A stretch of 64,000 nucleotides of DNA from Ramlibacter aurantiacus. Its GTDB lineage: Bacteria; Pseudomonadota; Gammaproteobacteria; Burkholderiales; Burkholderiaceae_C. Location: assembly GCF_016722895.1 (NCBI RefSeq), contig NZ_JAEQNA010000009.1:62001-126000 (forward strand), given 5' to 3'. The first letter of the stretch is position 1; each line of letters starts with the position of its first letter. The translations under genes were made by a program, and so were the position numbers. Positions 30,081 to 38,890 of this stretch are shown in pieces. The notes under the pieces were generated by a model. The model had not been told where the DNA came from. It saw only the letters and a list, made by a program, of their open reading frames with translations, and did no database searches.

Positions 30081-30710
30081 ATGACACGGCTGCTTCTCGT
30101 GCTGCTGGCGGCGTTGACCACCGCCTGCGCCGCACCGTCCTCCATGCCGCCACCGGCGCAGCGGACGGTGTGGCTGGTGCGGCATGGCTGGCATACGGGG
30201 CTGGTGTTCCGCACGGCCGACCTTCCGGCGGATTCGCCGCTGCGCTTGCCACGGGCCTCGCATGTGGAGGTGGGCTGGGGCGACCGGGCCTACTACATGC
30301 ACCCCAGCCCTGGCATCGTGCTGGGGCTGCGCGCGCTGCTGTGGCCGACCCCGGGCGTGCTGCACCTGGTCGCGCTGCCGGCGGCGCCGCCCACCAGCCT
30401 TGCCGGGGCGGAAATGGCGACCGTGGGCGTCACCCAGGAGGCCCTCGAACGCATGCACCAGCGCGTGCTGCGCAGCCTGACCGACGCGGGGCTGGCGCAG
30501 CCGCTCGGGCCGGGGCTGTATGGCGACAGCGCCTTCCACGCCTCGGTGGACGAGTTCCACGCGCTGCGCACCTGCAACGTGTGGGTGGCGCAGCTGCTGC
30601 GCGAGGGCGGGGTGCGGGTGCGCCCGGCCGGGGCAATCACGGCCGGCGCGCTGATGAGGCAAGTGGACGCGGCGCCGCCGGCGCCGCTTCAGCCCGCCCC
30701 GTCGAAGTAG
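30081..30710 (+). CDS. DUF2459-family lipoprotein
   Basis: Predicted lipoprotein of 209 residues. The signal 'MTRLLLVLLAALTTAC' ends in a lipobox with cysteine at about residue 16. The mature part contains 'VWLVRHGWHTGLVFRTADL' and 'HVEVGWGDRAYYMHPSPGI', the H-G-W-H-T-G and G-W-G-D-R patterns of the DUF2459 (TIGR02117) family, then 'FHALRTCNVWVAQLLREGGV', which looks like a Cys/His peptidase-type helix. The ATG at 30081 is chosen for the lipobox; an upstream in-frame ATG at 30006 would bury it. The 3' end overlaps the convergent GntR gene by 22 bp. Function unknown. Confidence 0.85.
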   Translation: MTRLLLVLLAALTTACAAPSSMPPPAQRTVWLVRHGWHTGLVFRTADLPADSPLRLPRASHVEVGWGDRAYYMHPSPGIVLGLRALLWPTPGVLHLVALPAAPPTSLAGAEMATVGVTQEALERMHQRVLRSLTDAGLAQPLGPGLYGDSAFHASVDEFHALRTCNVWVAQLLREGGVRVRPAGAITAGALMRQVDAAPPAPLQPAPSK

Positions 30711-31429
30711 TGCTTCAAGCCGCTCGGGTGCCGCAGGTCCGCCCGCAGCGCCTCGCAGGCTCGCGCGCCGTCCAATGACTTCAACGCTTGGATGATTCGC
30801 GCGTGGTGCGCGCGCCCCGCCGCATCGAGCTGGATGTCCTTGACGTTCTCCGCGCGCGTGAGGTTGAACGCGACCAGCGGCGCCATGCGCAGCCACAGCG
30901 CCTCGATCAGGGCCAGCAGCGGTTCGTTGTCGGCCAGGCGGTAGATGGTGAAGTGGAACTCCATGTTCAGCTGCACGTAGCGGCCGAGCTCGCGCGAGTC
31001 CAGCGCCTGCGACATGGCCGCGTCCAGGGCGATCAGCTGCTCGAGGTGGCGCTTGGAGACGTGCTCGGCGGCCTCGGCGGCGGCCCGTCCTTCCAGCTCG
31101 ATGCGCAGTTCGAGGATCTGCTTCACGGCGCGTGCCGACAGCACCGGCACCCGCGTCGAGCGATTGGGCAGGGCCTCGAAGGCTCCTTCGGCGGTGAGCC
31201 GCTTGAGCGCCTCGCGCACCGGCATGTCGCTGGTGCCCAGCATCTCCGACAGGCGGGCCAGGGTGACCGTGGTGCCCGGGTGGAAGTGGCCGGCCAGCAC
31301 CGCATTGCGCAGCGCCCGGTAGGCCCGGTTCTGGGTCGTGTCGCCGTCCTCCGCCGTGGCGGCCAGGGTGAAGGGCGCGAAGGCCTCGGGACGGGAGGGA
31401 GCGGCGGCGCGGGTGGGCTGGAGCTTCAT
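30689..31429 (-). CDS. GntR-family transcriptional regulator, FCD subfamily
   Basis: Regulator of 246 residues. The N-terminal winged helix is 'RAYRALRNAVLAGHFHPGTTVTLARLSEMLGTSDMPVREALKRLTAEG'. The all-helical FCD ligand domain has 'ILELRIELEGRAAAEAAEH', 'NMEFHFTIYRLADNEPLLALIE' and 'HHARIIQAL' (metal-type histidines). FCD members usually sense carboxylates. Divergent from the SDR-BKACE-hydantoinase operon, with three phased TGATCA sites in the 113-bp gap. Repression of that operon with relief by its substrate is the likely logic (inference). Confidence 0.93.
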   Translation of the reverse strand: MKLQPTRAAAPSRPEAFAPFTLAATAEDGDTTQNRAYRALRNAVLAGHFHPGTTVTLARLSEMLGTSDMPVREALKRLTAEGAFEALPNRSTRVPVLSARAVKQILELRIELEGRAAAEAAEHVSKRHLEQLIALDAAMSQALDSRELGRYVQLNMEFHFTIYRLADNEPLLALIEALWLRMAPLVAFNLTRAENVKDIQLDAAGRAHHARIIQALKSLDGARACEALRADLRHPSGLKHYFDGAG

Positions 31430-31481
31430 GACGGGATCGCCTGTTGCGGGAAAACGCGTGCTTGATGGTAATCGCGTTCGA

Positions 31482-31527
31482 TGATCAAATGCCGCTCGAT
31501 TTGATCAAACCATGTGGCGTTTGATCA
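31482..31527. promoter_or_regulatory. Operator array: three TGATCA palindromes spaced 20 bp
   Basis: TGATCA occurs at 31482-31487, 31502-31507 and 31522-31527, centre to centre exactly 20 bp. The middle copy is the full palindrome TTTGATCAAA, and the outer ones are TGATCAAAT and GTTTGATCA. The array lies between the divergent GntR gene and the first SDR gene, ending 16 bp before the SDR start codon. A two-turn spacing puts all sites on one helical face, as expected for cooperative GntR binding. Confidence 0.65.
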
Positions 31528-31542
31528 CGACAGGAGACGTGC

Positions 31543-32310
31543 ATGAGGCTGGCCGGCAAGGTCGTGGTGGTGACGGGTGGCTCGCAGGGCATCGGCGAGG
31601 CCATGGCCCGGCTGATGGCGCGCGAGGGCGCGCGAGTGGCGGTGGTCGGCTCGTCCGACCTGGCCAAGGCGCAGGCGGTGGTGGATTCGATCGCGCGGAC
31701 CGAAGGCGCGGCCCGCGCCTACGTGGGCGACGTCCGGGACGCGGCGGCGCTGCAGCGCCTGGTCTCGCAGGTCGAGTCCGAGCTCGGGCCCGTCGACGTG
31801 CTGGTCCACTCGGCCGGCGTGTTCTATCCCACCCCGGCCGGCGCCACGCCCGACGCCGATGCCGCCCGCATGCTCGACATCAACCTCAAGGGCACCTGGA
31901 ACGCGGTGGGCGCGGTGGCTCCCGGCATGAAGCAGCGCGGTCGCGGCAAGATCATCTGCATGGCCTCGGTCGCCGCCGTCTATGGCGTGCCCGGCTTCGC
32001 GCTGTACTGCGCAACGAAGGCGGCGGTGGTGCAGCTGGTGCGGGCACTGGCGCTCGAGTTGGCGCCGCACGGGGTGCAGGTCAACGCCATCGCCCCCGGC
32101 AACACCGAGACACCCATGAACGCAGGCATGCGCGCCGACCCCGCCACCCTGGACGCGCTGCGCGCGGCCACGCCCAGCGGCCGGCCGTTCTCCGATCCGC
32201 AGGACATCGCGGCCATCGCGCTGTTCCTGGCCAGCGACGACAGCCGCGCCATGCACGGCAGCTGCGTCATGGCCGACGAGGGCATCTCGCTGGGCCTGTG
32301 CGCCCGCTGA
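31543..32310 (+). CDS. SDR-family oxidoreductase
   Basis: Short-chain dehydrogenase/reductase of 255 residues. The nucleotide-binding turn is 'TGGSQGIG' at residues 12-19, and 'DVLVHSAGV' replaces the usual NNAG. The catalytic Ser is in 'MASVAAVYG', with YCATK providing the Tyr and Lys, then 'NAIAPGNTETPMN'. Ribosome site CAGGAGACGTGC before the ATG. First gene of the GntR-linked operon; its stop overlaps the next SDR start. Likely oxidises a beta-hydroxy acid to the beta-keto acid used by the BKACE enzyme downstream (inference). Confidence 0.92.
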   Translation: MRLAGKVVVVTGGSQGIGEAMARLMAREGARVAVVGSSDLAKAQAVVDSIARTEGAARAYVGDVRDAAALQRLVSQVESELGPVDVLVHSAGVFYPTPAGATPDADAARMLDINLKGTWNAVGAVAPGMKQRGRGKIICMASVAAVYGVPGFALYCATKAAVVQLVRALALELAPHGVQVNAIAPGNTETPMNAGMRADPATLDALRAATPSGRPFSDPQDIAAIALFLASDDSRAMHGSCVMADEGISLGLCAR

Positions 32311-33086
32311 TGGCAGGACCGCACATGCCCGAGAACGTGCTGGTCACCGGCGGCGCCGACAGCGTCGGCCGCGTGATCGCCGAAGCCTTCGCCGCGCGCG
32401 GGGACCGCGTGCACATCTGCGACGTCGACGGCGCGGCCCTGGCCCGCACGCTGGCCGAGAACCCCGCCCTGCGCGGCACCGTGGCCAGCGTCGCCGATGC
32501 GGCGCAGGTCGATCGCGTGTTCGAGGAAGCCCGCGCGGGGATGGGCGAGGTCAGCGTGCTGGTCAACAACGTGGGCATCGGCGGCCCGCGCGCCGCCATC
32601 GAGGACATCACCCCGGCCGACTGGACGCGCACGCTGGACACCAACCTCACCGGCATGCTGCACGCCATGCAGCGCGCGATCCCCGCCATGAAGGCGAAGC
32701 GGCACGGGGTCATCGTCAATTTCTCCAGCGCGTCCACCCGCACCCGGCTGCCGATGCGCACCGCCTACGTGGTGTCCAAGATGGCGGTCGAGGGCCTCAC
32801 GCTCAATGCCGCGCGCGAGCTCGGGCCCTTCAACGTGCGCTGCAACGCCGTCCTGCCCGGCCCCATCGACAACGCCCGCATGCGCGGCATCGTGCGCGCC
32901 AAGGCCGATGCCGAGGGCCGCTCCGTCGACGAGGTGCAGGCCGAGATGCTGCGCTTCATCTCCATGCGCTGCATGGTGCAGCCGGCCGAAATCGCCGACA
33001 TGGTGCTGTTCCTCGCATCGGACGCGGCACGCAAGGTGACCGGCGAGCTGATCTCCGTGAGCGGCAACGCCGAATGGGAAGACTGA
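32310..33086 (+). CDS. SDR-family oxidoreductase
   Basis: Second short-chain dehydrogenase, 258 residues. Motifs 'VTGGADSVGR' (cofactor turn), 'VLVNNVGIGG', catalytic 'NFSSASTRTRLPMRTAYVVSK' (Ser, Tyr, Lys) and 'CNAVLPGPIDNARM'. The start at 32310 overlaps the first SDR stop (TGATG); an ATG at 32325 is an alternative just before the cofactor strand. Only moderately similar to its neighbour, so the two probably act on different intermediates or stereoisomers. Confidence 0.92.
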   Translation: MAGPHMPENVLVTGGADSVGRVIAEAFAARGDRVHICDVDGAALARTLAENPALRGTVASVADAAQVDRVFEEARAGMGEVSVLVNNVGIGGPRAAIEDITPADWTRTLDTNLTGMLHAMQRAIPAMKAKRHGVIVNFSSASTRTRLPMRTAYVVSKMAVEGLTLNAARELGPFNVRCNAVLPGPIDNARMRGIVRAKADAEGRSVDEVQAEMLRFISMRCMVQPAEIADMVLFLASDAARKVTGELISVSGNAEWED

Positions 33087-33090
33087 ACGA

Positions 33091-33987
33091 ATGAACCGCA
33101 AGACCATCCTGACCTGCGCCGTGAGCGGCAACGCGCCCTTCAACCCGAAGCATCCCGACTTCCCCGTGCTGCCGGCGGACATCGCCCGCAACTGCGTCGA
33201 AGCGGCCAAGGCCGGCGCCTCCGTGGTGCACATCCACGTGCGCGACCCCGAGACCCGACTGGGCTCGCGCGAGCCGAAACTGTTCCGCGAAGTGGTGGAC
33301 CGCATCCGGCAAAGCGGCGTGGACATCGTGATCAACCTCACCTGCGGCCACGGCGCGTTCTTCCTGCCCGACCCCGAGGACGAGTCGCGCGGGCTGCCCG
33401 ACAGCGACATGGTGCCGGCGGCCGAGCGCATGGCGCACCTGGTCGACTGCCTGCCCGAGATCGCCTCGCTGGACATCACCACCGGCAACCAGGAAGAAGG
33501 CCCGGTGCAGTTCGTCTACCTCAACACCACGCGCACGCTGCGCGAGATGGCGCGGCGCTTCCAGGCGCTGGGCGTCAAGCCCGAGCTGGAGGTGTTCTCG
33601 GCCGGCGACGTGCTGTTCGGCAACCAGCTGCTGGCCGAAGGCCTGGTCGATGGCGACCCGCTCTACCAGATGGTGCTGGGCGTGAAGTGGGCCGCGCCCG
33701 CCACGGTGGAGACCATCCTGTACCAGAAGGGCCTGATGCCCGCGAATGCGCACTGGGCGGCCTTCGGCATCGGCCGCATGCAGATGCCCATGGTGGCCCA
33801 GGCGGCGCTGCTGGGCGGCAACGTGCGGGTGGGGCTGGAGGACAACCTGTACCTCTCGCGCGGCGTCTTCGCCACCAATGCGCAGCTGGTCGAGCGCGCG
33901 ATGAATATCGTCACGCAGATCGGCGGCGAGGTCGCCACGCCGGCCGAGGCGCGCGCCCAGCTCGGGCTGGCCCGGCCGGCGCGCTGA
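33091..33987 (+). CDS. BKACE (beta-keto acid cleavage enzyme, DUF849)
   Basis: Zinc enzyme of 298 residues in the 3-keto-5-aminohexanoate cleavage (Kce/BKACE) family, which condenses a beta-keto acid with acetyl-CoA and splits it to acetoacetate and a new CoA thioester. Zinc ligands are H47 and H49 in 'VVHIHVRDP' and E250 in 'VRVGLEDNLYL'. 'ITTGNQEEGPVQFVYLN' and 'PELEVFSAGDV' belong to the substrate pocket. It follows the second SDR by 4 bp. This gene gives the operon its clearest chemistry: oxidation to a beta-keto acid, then CoA-dependent cleavage. Side-chain specificity is unknown. Confidence 0.92.
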   Translation: MNRKTILTCAVSGNAPFNPKHPDFPVLPADIARNCVEAAKAGASVVHIHVRDPETRLGSREPKLFREVVDRIRQSGVDIVINLTCGHGAFFLPDPEDESRGLPDSDMVPAAERMAHLVDCLPEIASLDITTGNQEEGPVQFVYLNTTRTLREMARRFQALGVKPELEVFSAGDVLFGNQLLAEGLVDGDPLYQMVLGVKWAAPATVETILYQKGLMPANAHWAAFGIGRMQMPMVAQAALLGGNVRVGLEDNLYLSRGVFATNAQLVERAMNIVTQIGGEVATPAEARAQLGLARPAR

Positions 33988-33997
33988 GAGGCACCGC

Positions 33998-36076
33998 ATG
34001 CGCTTCGCAGTCGATACCGGCGGCACCTTCACCGACCTGGTGGTCGAGGACGACGAGGGCGGCCTGCAGCTGTTCAAGGCGTCGACGACGCCGGCCGACC
34101 CGATCCGGGGCGTGACGGACGCGCTGGAACTCGCCAGCGGCCACTTCGGCTGCCCGCTGCGCGAGCTGCTCGGGCGCGCCAGCATGTTCATCTACGGCAC
34201 CACCCACGCGCTCAACGCGGTGGTGACCGGCCGCACCGCACGCACGGCCTTCCTCACCACCCAGGGCCACCCGGACATCCTGACCCTGCGCGAGGGGGGC
34301 CGTGCCGACGCGTTCGACTTCAGCGTGCCCACGCCGGCACCGTACGTGCCGCGCTCGCTCACCTGGGAGGTGCCGGGCCGCATGCGGGCCGATGGCCGCG
34401 AGCACACGCCGCTCGACGAAGCGGCGCTGCGCCGCATCGTGCAGGAGCTGCGCGCGCGCGACGTGGAGGCCGTGGCGGTGTGCCTGCTGTGGTCCATCGC
34501 CAACCCGGCGCACGAATTGCGGCTCGGCGAGCTGCTGCGCGAGCAGCTGCCCGGGGTGCCGTTCACGCTGTCGCACCAGCTGAACCCCACGCTGCGCGAA
34601 TACCGCCGCGCCTCGTCCACCTGCATCGACGCCTCGCTCAAGCCCATGATGGCCGCCTACCTGGCGACGCTGGCGCAGCGGCTGGAGGAGGCGGGATTTC
34701 GCGGCCGCACGCTGGTGGTCACCTCCCAAGGCGGGGTCATGGACGCGCGCGACGCGGCCGCCGCACCCATCGCCCTGGTGAACTCCGGGCCTTCGATGGC
34801 GCCGGTGGCAGGCCGCTACTTCGCCCGCGCCGACGAAGGGACCGACACCGCCATCGTGGCCGACACCGGCGGCACCACCTACGACGTGAGCCTGGTGCGG
34901 CGCGGCGCCGTGCCCTGGACGCGCGAATCGTGGATCGGCCCGCCCTGGCGCGGCCACATGACCGGCTTTGCCTCGGTGGACGTGACCAGCGTGGGCGCGG
35001 GTGGCGGCTCCATCGCCTGGGTGGACGACGCCGGCATGCTGCACGTGGGTCCGCAGAGCGCCGGCTCGCAGCCGGGGCCGGCCTGCTACGGACGCGGCGG
35101 CACGCAGCCCACCGTGACCGATGCCTCGCTGGTGCTGGGGCACCTGGATCCGGCCTTCTTCCTCGGCGGCGCGATGCCGCTCGATGCCGGTGCGTCGCGC
35201 CGCGCGCTTCAGGAGCACGTGGCCGGGCCGCTGGGCATCGGCCTGGAGCAGGCGGCCTCGGCGGTGATCGAGCTGGCGACCGAAGGCATGGTGCAGGCCA
35301 TCCTGGACATCTGCGTCAACCAGGGGGTGGACCCCAGCGCGGCCATCCTGGTCGGCGGCGGCGGCGCGGCCGGGCTCAACTCGTGCCTGATCGCGCGCCG
35401 GCTGCAGTCGCCGCGCCTGTTGATCCCGCAGGTGGGCGCGGCCCTCTCGGCCGCGGGCGCCATGCTCTCCACGCTCTCGGCGCGTTACCAGCGGCTGCGG
35501 TTCACGCGCCGCAGCGCCTTCGACTTCGCCGCCGTCGAGGCCACCTTGTCCGCGCTGGAGCAGCAGTGCGACGCCTTCGTCGCCGCGCAGGGCGACAGCG
35601 TCGAGTCGCACCGCACCGAGTTCTGGGTCGAGGCCCGCTACGCCGAGCAGGTGTGGGAGATCTCGGTGCCGTTGCCGGATCGGCGCATCGCCAACGAAGC
35701 CGATTTGTTTGCCCTGTGCGAGGCCTTCCACCGCCAGCACGAGGAGCTGTTCGCGGTGCGCGATGCGCAGGCCGACATCGAGTGGGTGGGCTGGGGCGCC
35801 GGCGTGAGCTGCCGCGTGCGCGGGGCTACCGAGGGCCTGCGGCTGCGCCCGGACGCGGCCGGCGCGGCGCCGCCGCGCAGCCGCCGCGCCTGGTTCGCCG
35901 AGACCGGCTGGGTCGAGGCGGCCGTGCACCGCTTCGACCAGCTGCCCGACGGCGCCAGCGTGCACGGCCCGGCGCTGGTCGAATCGTCCTTCACCACGGT
36001 GGTGCTGCACCCCGGCGCCAGCGCCCAGCGGCGCGAGTCCGGCAGCCTCGCCATCTCTCCCGGGGCAAGCGCATGA
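33998..36076 (+). CDS. Hydantoinase A/oxoprolinase family protein
   Basis: A subunit of a second hydantoinase/oxoprolinase-type complex, 692 residues. Phosphate loop 'VDTGGTFTDLVVED' at residues 5-18, 'GTTHALNAVVTGRTA', 'IVADTGGTTYDVSLVRRG' and 'VGAGGGSIAWVDDAG...QSAGSQPGPACYGRGG'. It differs clearly from the A subunit at 15706, so the two complexes probably act on different substrates. Ten bp after BKACE and overlapping the B subunit by four bases. The ATP-dependent reaction is either ring opening of a lactam or imide, or a carboxylation. Confidence 0.93.
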   Translation: MRFAVDTGGTFTDLVVEDDEGGLQLFKASTTPADPIRGVTDALELASGHFGCPLRELLGRASMFIYGTTHALNAVVTGRTARTAFLTTQGHPDILTLREGGRADAFDFSVPTPAPYVPRSLTWEVPGRMRADGREHTPLDEAALRRIVQELRARDVEAVAVCLLWSIANPAHELRLGELLREQLPGVPFTLSHQLNPTLREYRRASSTCIDASLKPMMAAYLATLAQRLEEAGFRGRTLVVTSQGGVMDARDAAAAPIALVNSGPSMAPVAGRYFARADEGTDTAIVADTGGTTYDVSLVRRGAVPWTRESWIGPPWRGHMTGFASVDVTSVGAGGGSIAWVDDAGMLHVGPQSAGSQPGPACYGRGGTQPTVTDASLVLGHLDPAFFLGGAMPLDAGASRRALQEHVAGPLGIGLEQAASAVIELATEGMVQAILDICVNQGVDPSAAILVGGGGAAGLNSCLIARRLQSPRLLIPQVGAALSAAGAMLSTLSARYQRLRFTRRSAFDFAAVEATLSALEQQCDAFVAAQGDSVESHRTEFWVEARYAEQVWEISVPLPDRRIANEADLFALCEAFHRQHEELFAVRDAQADIEWVGWGAGVSCRVRGATEGLRLRPDAAGAAPPRSRRAWFAETGWVEAAVHRFDQLPDGASVHGPALVESSFTTVVLHPGASAQRRESGSLAISPGASA

Positions 36077-37851
36077 GCCAGGCCACACCCAACCCGACGA
36101 AGCCACGCGACGGCGTGCGCCTGGCGCTGCTGTCCAACCGGCTGGAGGGCATCGCCCGCAAGATGTCCAACACGCTGCTGCGTTCCTCGCGCTCGGGCGT
36201 GATCAACATGGCGGGCGACTTTTCCTGCTGCATCCTCACGGCCGGCGACGAGCTGCTGGCCGCGGCCGAGAGCCTGCCGATCCACGTGCTGTCCGGCCCC
36301 GACCTGATGGCCGCCGCCATGCGCCGCTTCCACCCGCAGCTGCGGCGAGGCGACGCCTTCCTGCACAACTCGCCCTACCACGGCTGCTCGCACCCCGCCG
36401 ACCACACGATCCTGGTGCCGGTGATCGACGATGAGGGCGTGCACCGCTATACCGTGCTGGCCAAGGCGCACCAGGCCGACTGCGGCAACTCGCAGCCCAC
36501 CACCTACATGGGCAGCGCGCGCGATGTGTACGAGGAAGGCGCGCTGATCTTCCCGGCGGTGAAGGTGCAGCAGGGCTACGAGGACAACGCCGACATCGTG
36601 CGGATGTGCGAGATGCGCATCCGCGTGCCGGGCCAGTGGCGAGGCGACTACCTGGCCATGGTCGGCGCGGCGCGCATCGGCGAGCGCGAGCTGCTGGCGC
36701 TGGGCCGCGAGATCGGCTGGGACCGGCTGCAGGCGTGGCAGCACGACTGGCTGGACTACAGCGAGCGCCGCATGGCCGCGGCCATCGCGCGGATGCCGGC
36801 GGGCCAGGGGCGACGCACCAGCACCCACGATCCGCTGCCGGGCATGGCGGGCGACGGCATCCCCATCAGCGCCGGCGTGCGCGTGTGGCCGGACCAGGGC
36901 CGCATCCAGGTGGACCTGCGCGACAACCCCGACTGCGTGCCGGCGGGCATCAACCTCTCGGAAGCCTGCGCGCGCACCGCGGCCATGATCGGCGTGTTCA
37001 ACAGCATCGACCCCGCCGTGCCCAAGAACGCCGGCAGCTTCCGGCGCCTGCAGGTGCTGCTGCGCGAGAACTGCATCTGCGGCATTCCGCTGCACCCCAC
37101 CTCCTGCTCGGTGGCCACCACCAACATCGCCGACCGCGTGGCCAACGCGGTGCAAGGCGCCATCGCCGAGATCGCCGACGGCTTCGGCCTGGCCGAGTGC
37201 GGCGGCGTGATCCCGGCCGGGGGGGGCGTGGTCTCGGGCGTGCTTCCGCGCACCGGCGCGCCGTTCGTCAACCAGGTGATCATCGGCGTCTCCGGCGGCG
37301 CCGGCGCGCCGCGGGCCGACGCCTGGCAGCTGATCGGCCACGTGGGCAACGCCGGCAAGATGTTCATCGACAGCGTCGAGCTCGACGAGCTGCGCCAGCC
37401 GATCCAGGTGCACGAGCGCCGCTTCGTCGCCGACACGGCCGGTGCCGGCCGGCACCTGGGCGCCAGCAGCATCCGCAGCGAGTTCGGCCCCGCCGGCGAG
37501 GCCACGATCAGCGTGGCCTACGGCTGCGACGGCGCCCGGCATCCGGCGCGCGGCGTGCGCGGCGGCGGTCCCGGGGCCGCCGCCTCGCACGCCCTGCGCC
37601 GCGCCGACGGCAGCACCGAACCGCTGCCCGACTGGGGCCAGGTGCGATTGCAGCCGGGCGAGCGCGTGCTGTCGCTTTCGTGCGGCGGCGGCGGCTACGG
37701 CGAGCCGCGCCACCGGGATGCGGCCGCCGTGGCGCGCGACGTGGCGCAGGGCTGGACCTCGCCCGGACGCGCCCGGGATGTGTTCGGTGTGCAGCTCGAC
37801 GCCGCCGGGCGCCTCGACGTCGACGCCACCCGCCGCCTGCGCGCCGCCTGA
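36073..37851 (+). CDS. Hydantoinase B/oxoprolinase family protein
   Basis: B subunit, 592 residues, start ATG at 36073 overlapping the A stop (ATGA). Family text: 'SNRLEGIARKMSNTLLRSSRSGVINMAGDFSC', 'FLHNSPYHGCSHPADHTILVPV', 'INLSEACARTAAMIGVFNSI' and the glycine-rich 'LSLSCGGGGYGEP' C-terminus. Partner of the preceding A subunit in the cytoplasm. The Bug receptor gene follows after 48 bp. Confidence 0.92.
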   Translation: MSQATPNPTKPRDGVRLALLSNRLEGIARKMSNTLLRSSRSGVINMAGDFSCCILTAGDELLAAAESLPIHVLSGPDLMAAAMRRFHPQLRRGDAFLHNSPYHGCSHPADHTILVPVIDDEGVHRYTVLAKAHQADCGNSQPTTYMGSARDVYEEGALIFPAVKVQQGYEDNADIVRMCEMRIRVPGQWRGDYLAMVGAARIGERELLALGREIGWDRLQAWQHDWLDYSERRMAAAIARMPAGQGRRTSTHDPLPGMAGDGIPISAGVRVWPDQGRIQVDLRDNPDCVPAGINLSEACARTAAMIGVFNSIDPAVPKNAGSFRRLQVLLRENCICGIPLHPTSCSVATTNIADRVANAVQGAIAEIADGFGLAECGGVIPAGGGVVSGVLPRTGAPFVNQVIIGVSGGAGAPRADAWQLIGHVGNAGKMFIDSVELDELRQPIQVHERRFVADTAGAGRHLGASSIRSEFGPAGEATISVAYGCDGARHPARGVRGGGPGAAASHALRRADGSTEPLPDWGQVRLQPGERVLSLSCGGGGYGEPRHRDAAAVARDVAQGWTSPGRARDVFGVQLDAAGRLDVDATRRLRAA

Positions 37852-37899
37852 TGCGCCAGCCCTGATTCGTTGATCCGCAAACCCCCACAGGAGAACCCG

Positions 37900-38880
37900 A
37901 TGAGCCTCCAACGCCGCCACTTCAACCTCGCCCTGGCCGCGCTCGCCGTGGCTGCGCCGCTGGGCGCCGCGCAGGCGCAGAACTGGCCTTCGCGCCCCAT
38001 CCGCCTGATCGTGCCCTTCGGGGCCGGCGGCGCCACCGACATTTACGCGCGCATCGTCGGCCAGCACCTGCAGGCGGCGCTGGGCCAGCCGGTGGTGATC
38101 GAGAACCGGCCGGGCGGCAACTTCGCCATCGGCACCGAGATGGCGGCCAAGGCCGCGCCGGACGGGCACACGCTGGTGATGATCACCAGCTCGCATTCGG
38201 TGCTGGAGGCGATGGGCATCAACCGCTCCAAGTACCAGCTGCTGCGCGACCTGGTGCCGGTGGCCACGCTCAGCGCGGCCGAGGGCGTGCTGGTGGTGCA
38301 CCCCTCCGTGCCGGCGAACAACCTCAAGGAGTTCATCGCGCTGGCGAAGTCGAAGCCGGGGCAGATCAACTACGCCTCCACCGGAACGGGCAGCATGCTG
38401 CACCTGCAGGGCGAGCTGATGGAGTCGATGGCCGGCGTGCACATGGTCCACATCCCCTACAAGACCGGCGGCTCGGCCCGCGTCGACCTGCTGGAGGGCC
38501 GCGTGCAGGCGATGTTCCATCCGGTCACCGGCGCGACCCAGCTCATTCGCGAAGGCAAGCTGCGGGCGCTGGGCGTCACCGGCTCGCAGCGCTCGCCGGC
38601 GCTGCCCGAGGTGCCCACCATCGCCGAAGCCGGCCTGCCCGGCTACGACGTGCCGGTGCTGATCGGCGTGGCGGCCCCGGCGGGCACGCCGCGGCCCATC
38701 GTGGAGCGGCTCAACACGGAGATCAGCGCCATCCTGCGCCGCCCCGATGTCCAGGAAGCCTGGGCCAAGGCCGACAGCCGCACGCTGGTGATGTCGCCCG
38801 AGCAGTTCAAGTCCGCGCTGGAAAGCGAGATCACCAAATGGGGAAAGGTGATCCGCGAAGCCAGGATCAGCATGGAATGA
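37900..38880 (+). CDS. Bug-family TctC-like periplasmic receptor
   Basis: Solute receptor of 326 residues, with signal peptide 'LQRRHFNLALAALAVAAPLGAAQAQ'. The mature start 'NWPSRPIRLIVPFGAGGATDIYARIV' and 'VIENRPGGNFAIGTEMAAKAAPDGHTL' are diagnostic. The ATG at 37900 has CAGGAGAA upstream, better than the in-frame ATG at 37870. It is sixth gene of the GntR-linked operon, so it probably delivers that pathway's acid. It lacks TctA/TctB partners in the window. Confidence 0.92.
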   Translation: MSLQRRHFNLALAALAVAAPLGAAQAQNWPSRPIRLIVPFGAGGATDIYARIVGQHLQAALGQPVVIENRPGGNFAIGTEMAAKAAPDGHTLVMITSSHSVLEAMGINRSKYQLLRDLVPVATLSAAEGVLVVHPSVPANNLKEFIALAKSKPGQINYASTGTGSMLHLQGELMESMAGVHMVHIPYKTGGSARVDLLEGRVQAMFHPVTGATQLIREGKLRALGVTGSQRSPALPEVPTIAEAGLPGYDVPVLIGVAAPAGTPRPIVERLNTEISAILRRPDVQEAWAKADSRTLVMSPEQFKSALESEITKWGKVIREARISME

Positions 38881-38890
38881 CGGGCGGCGC

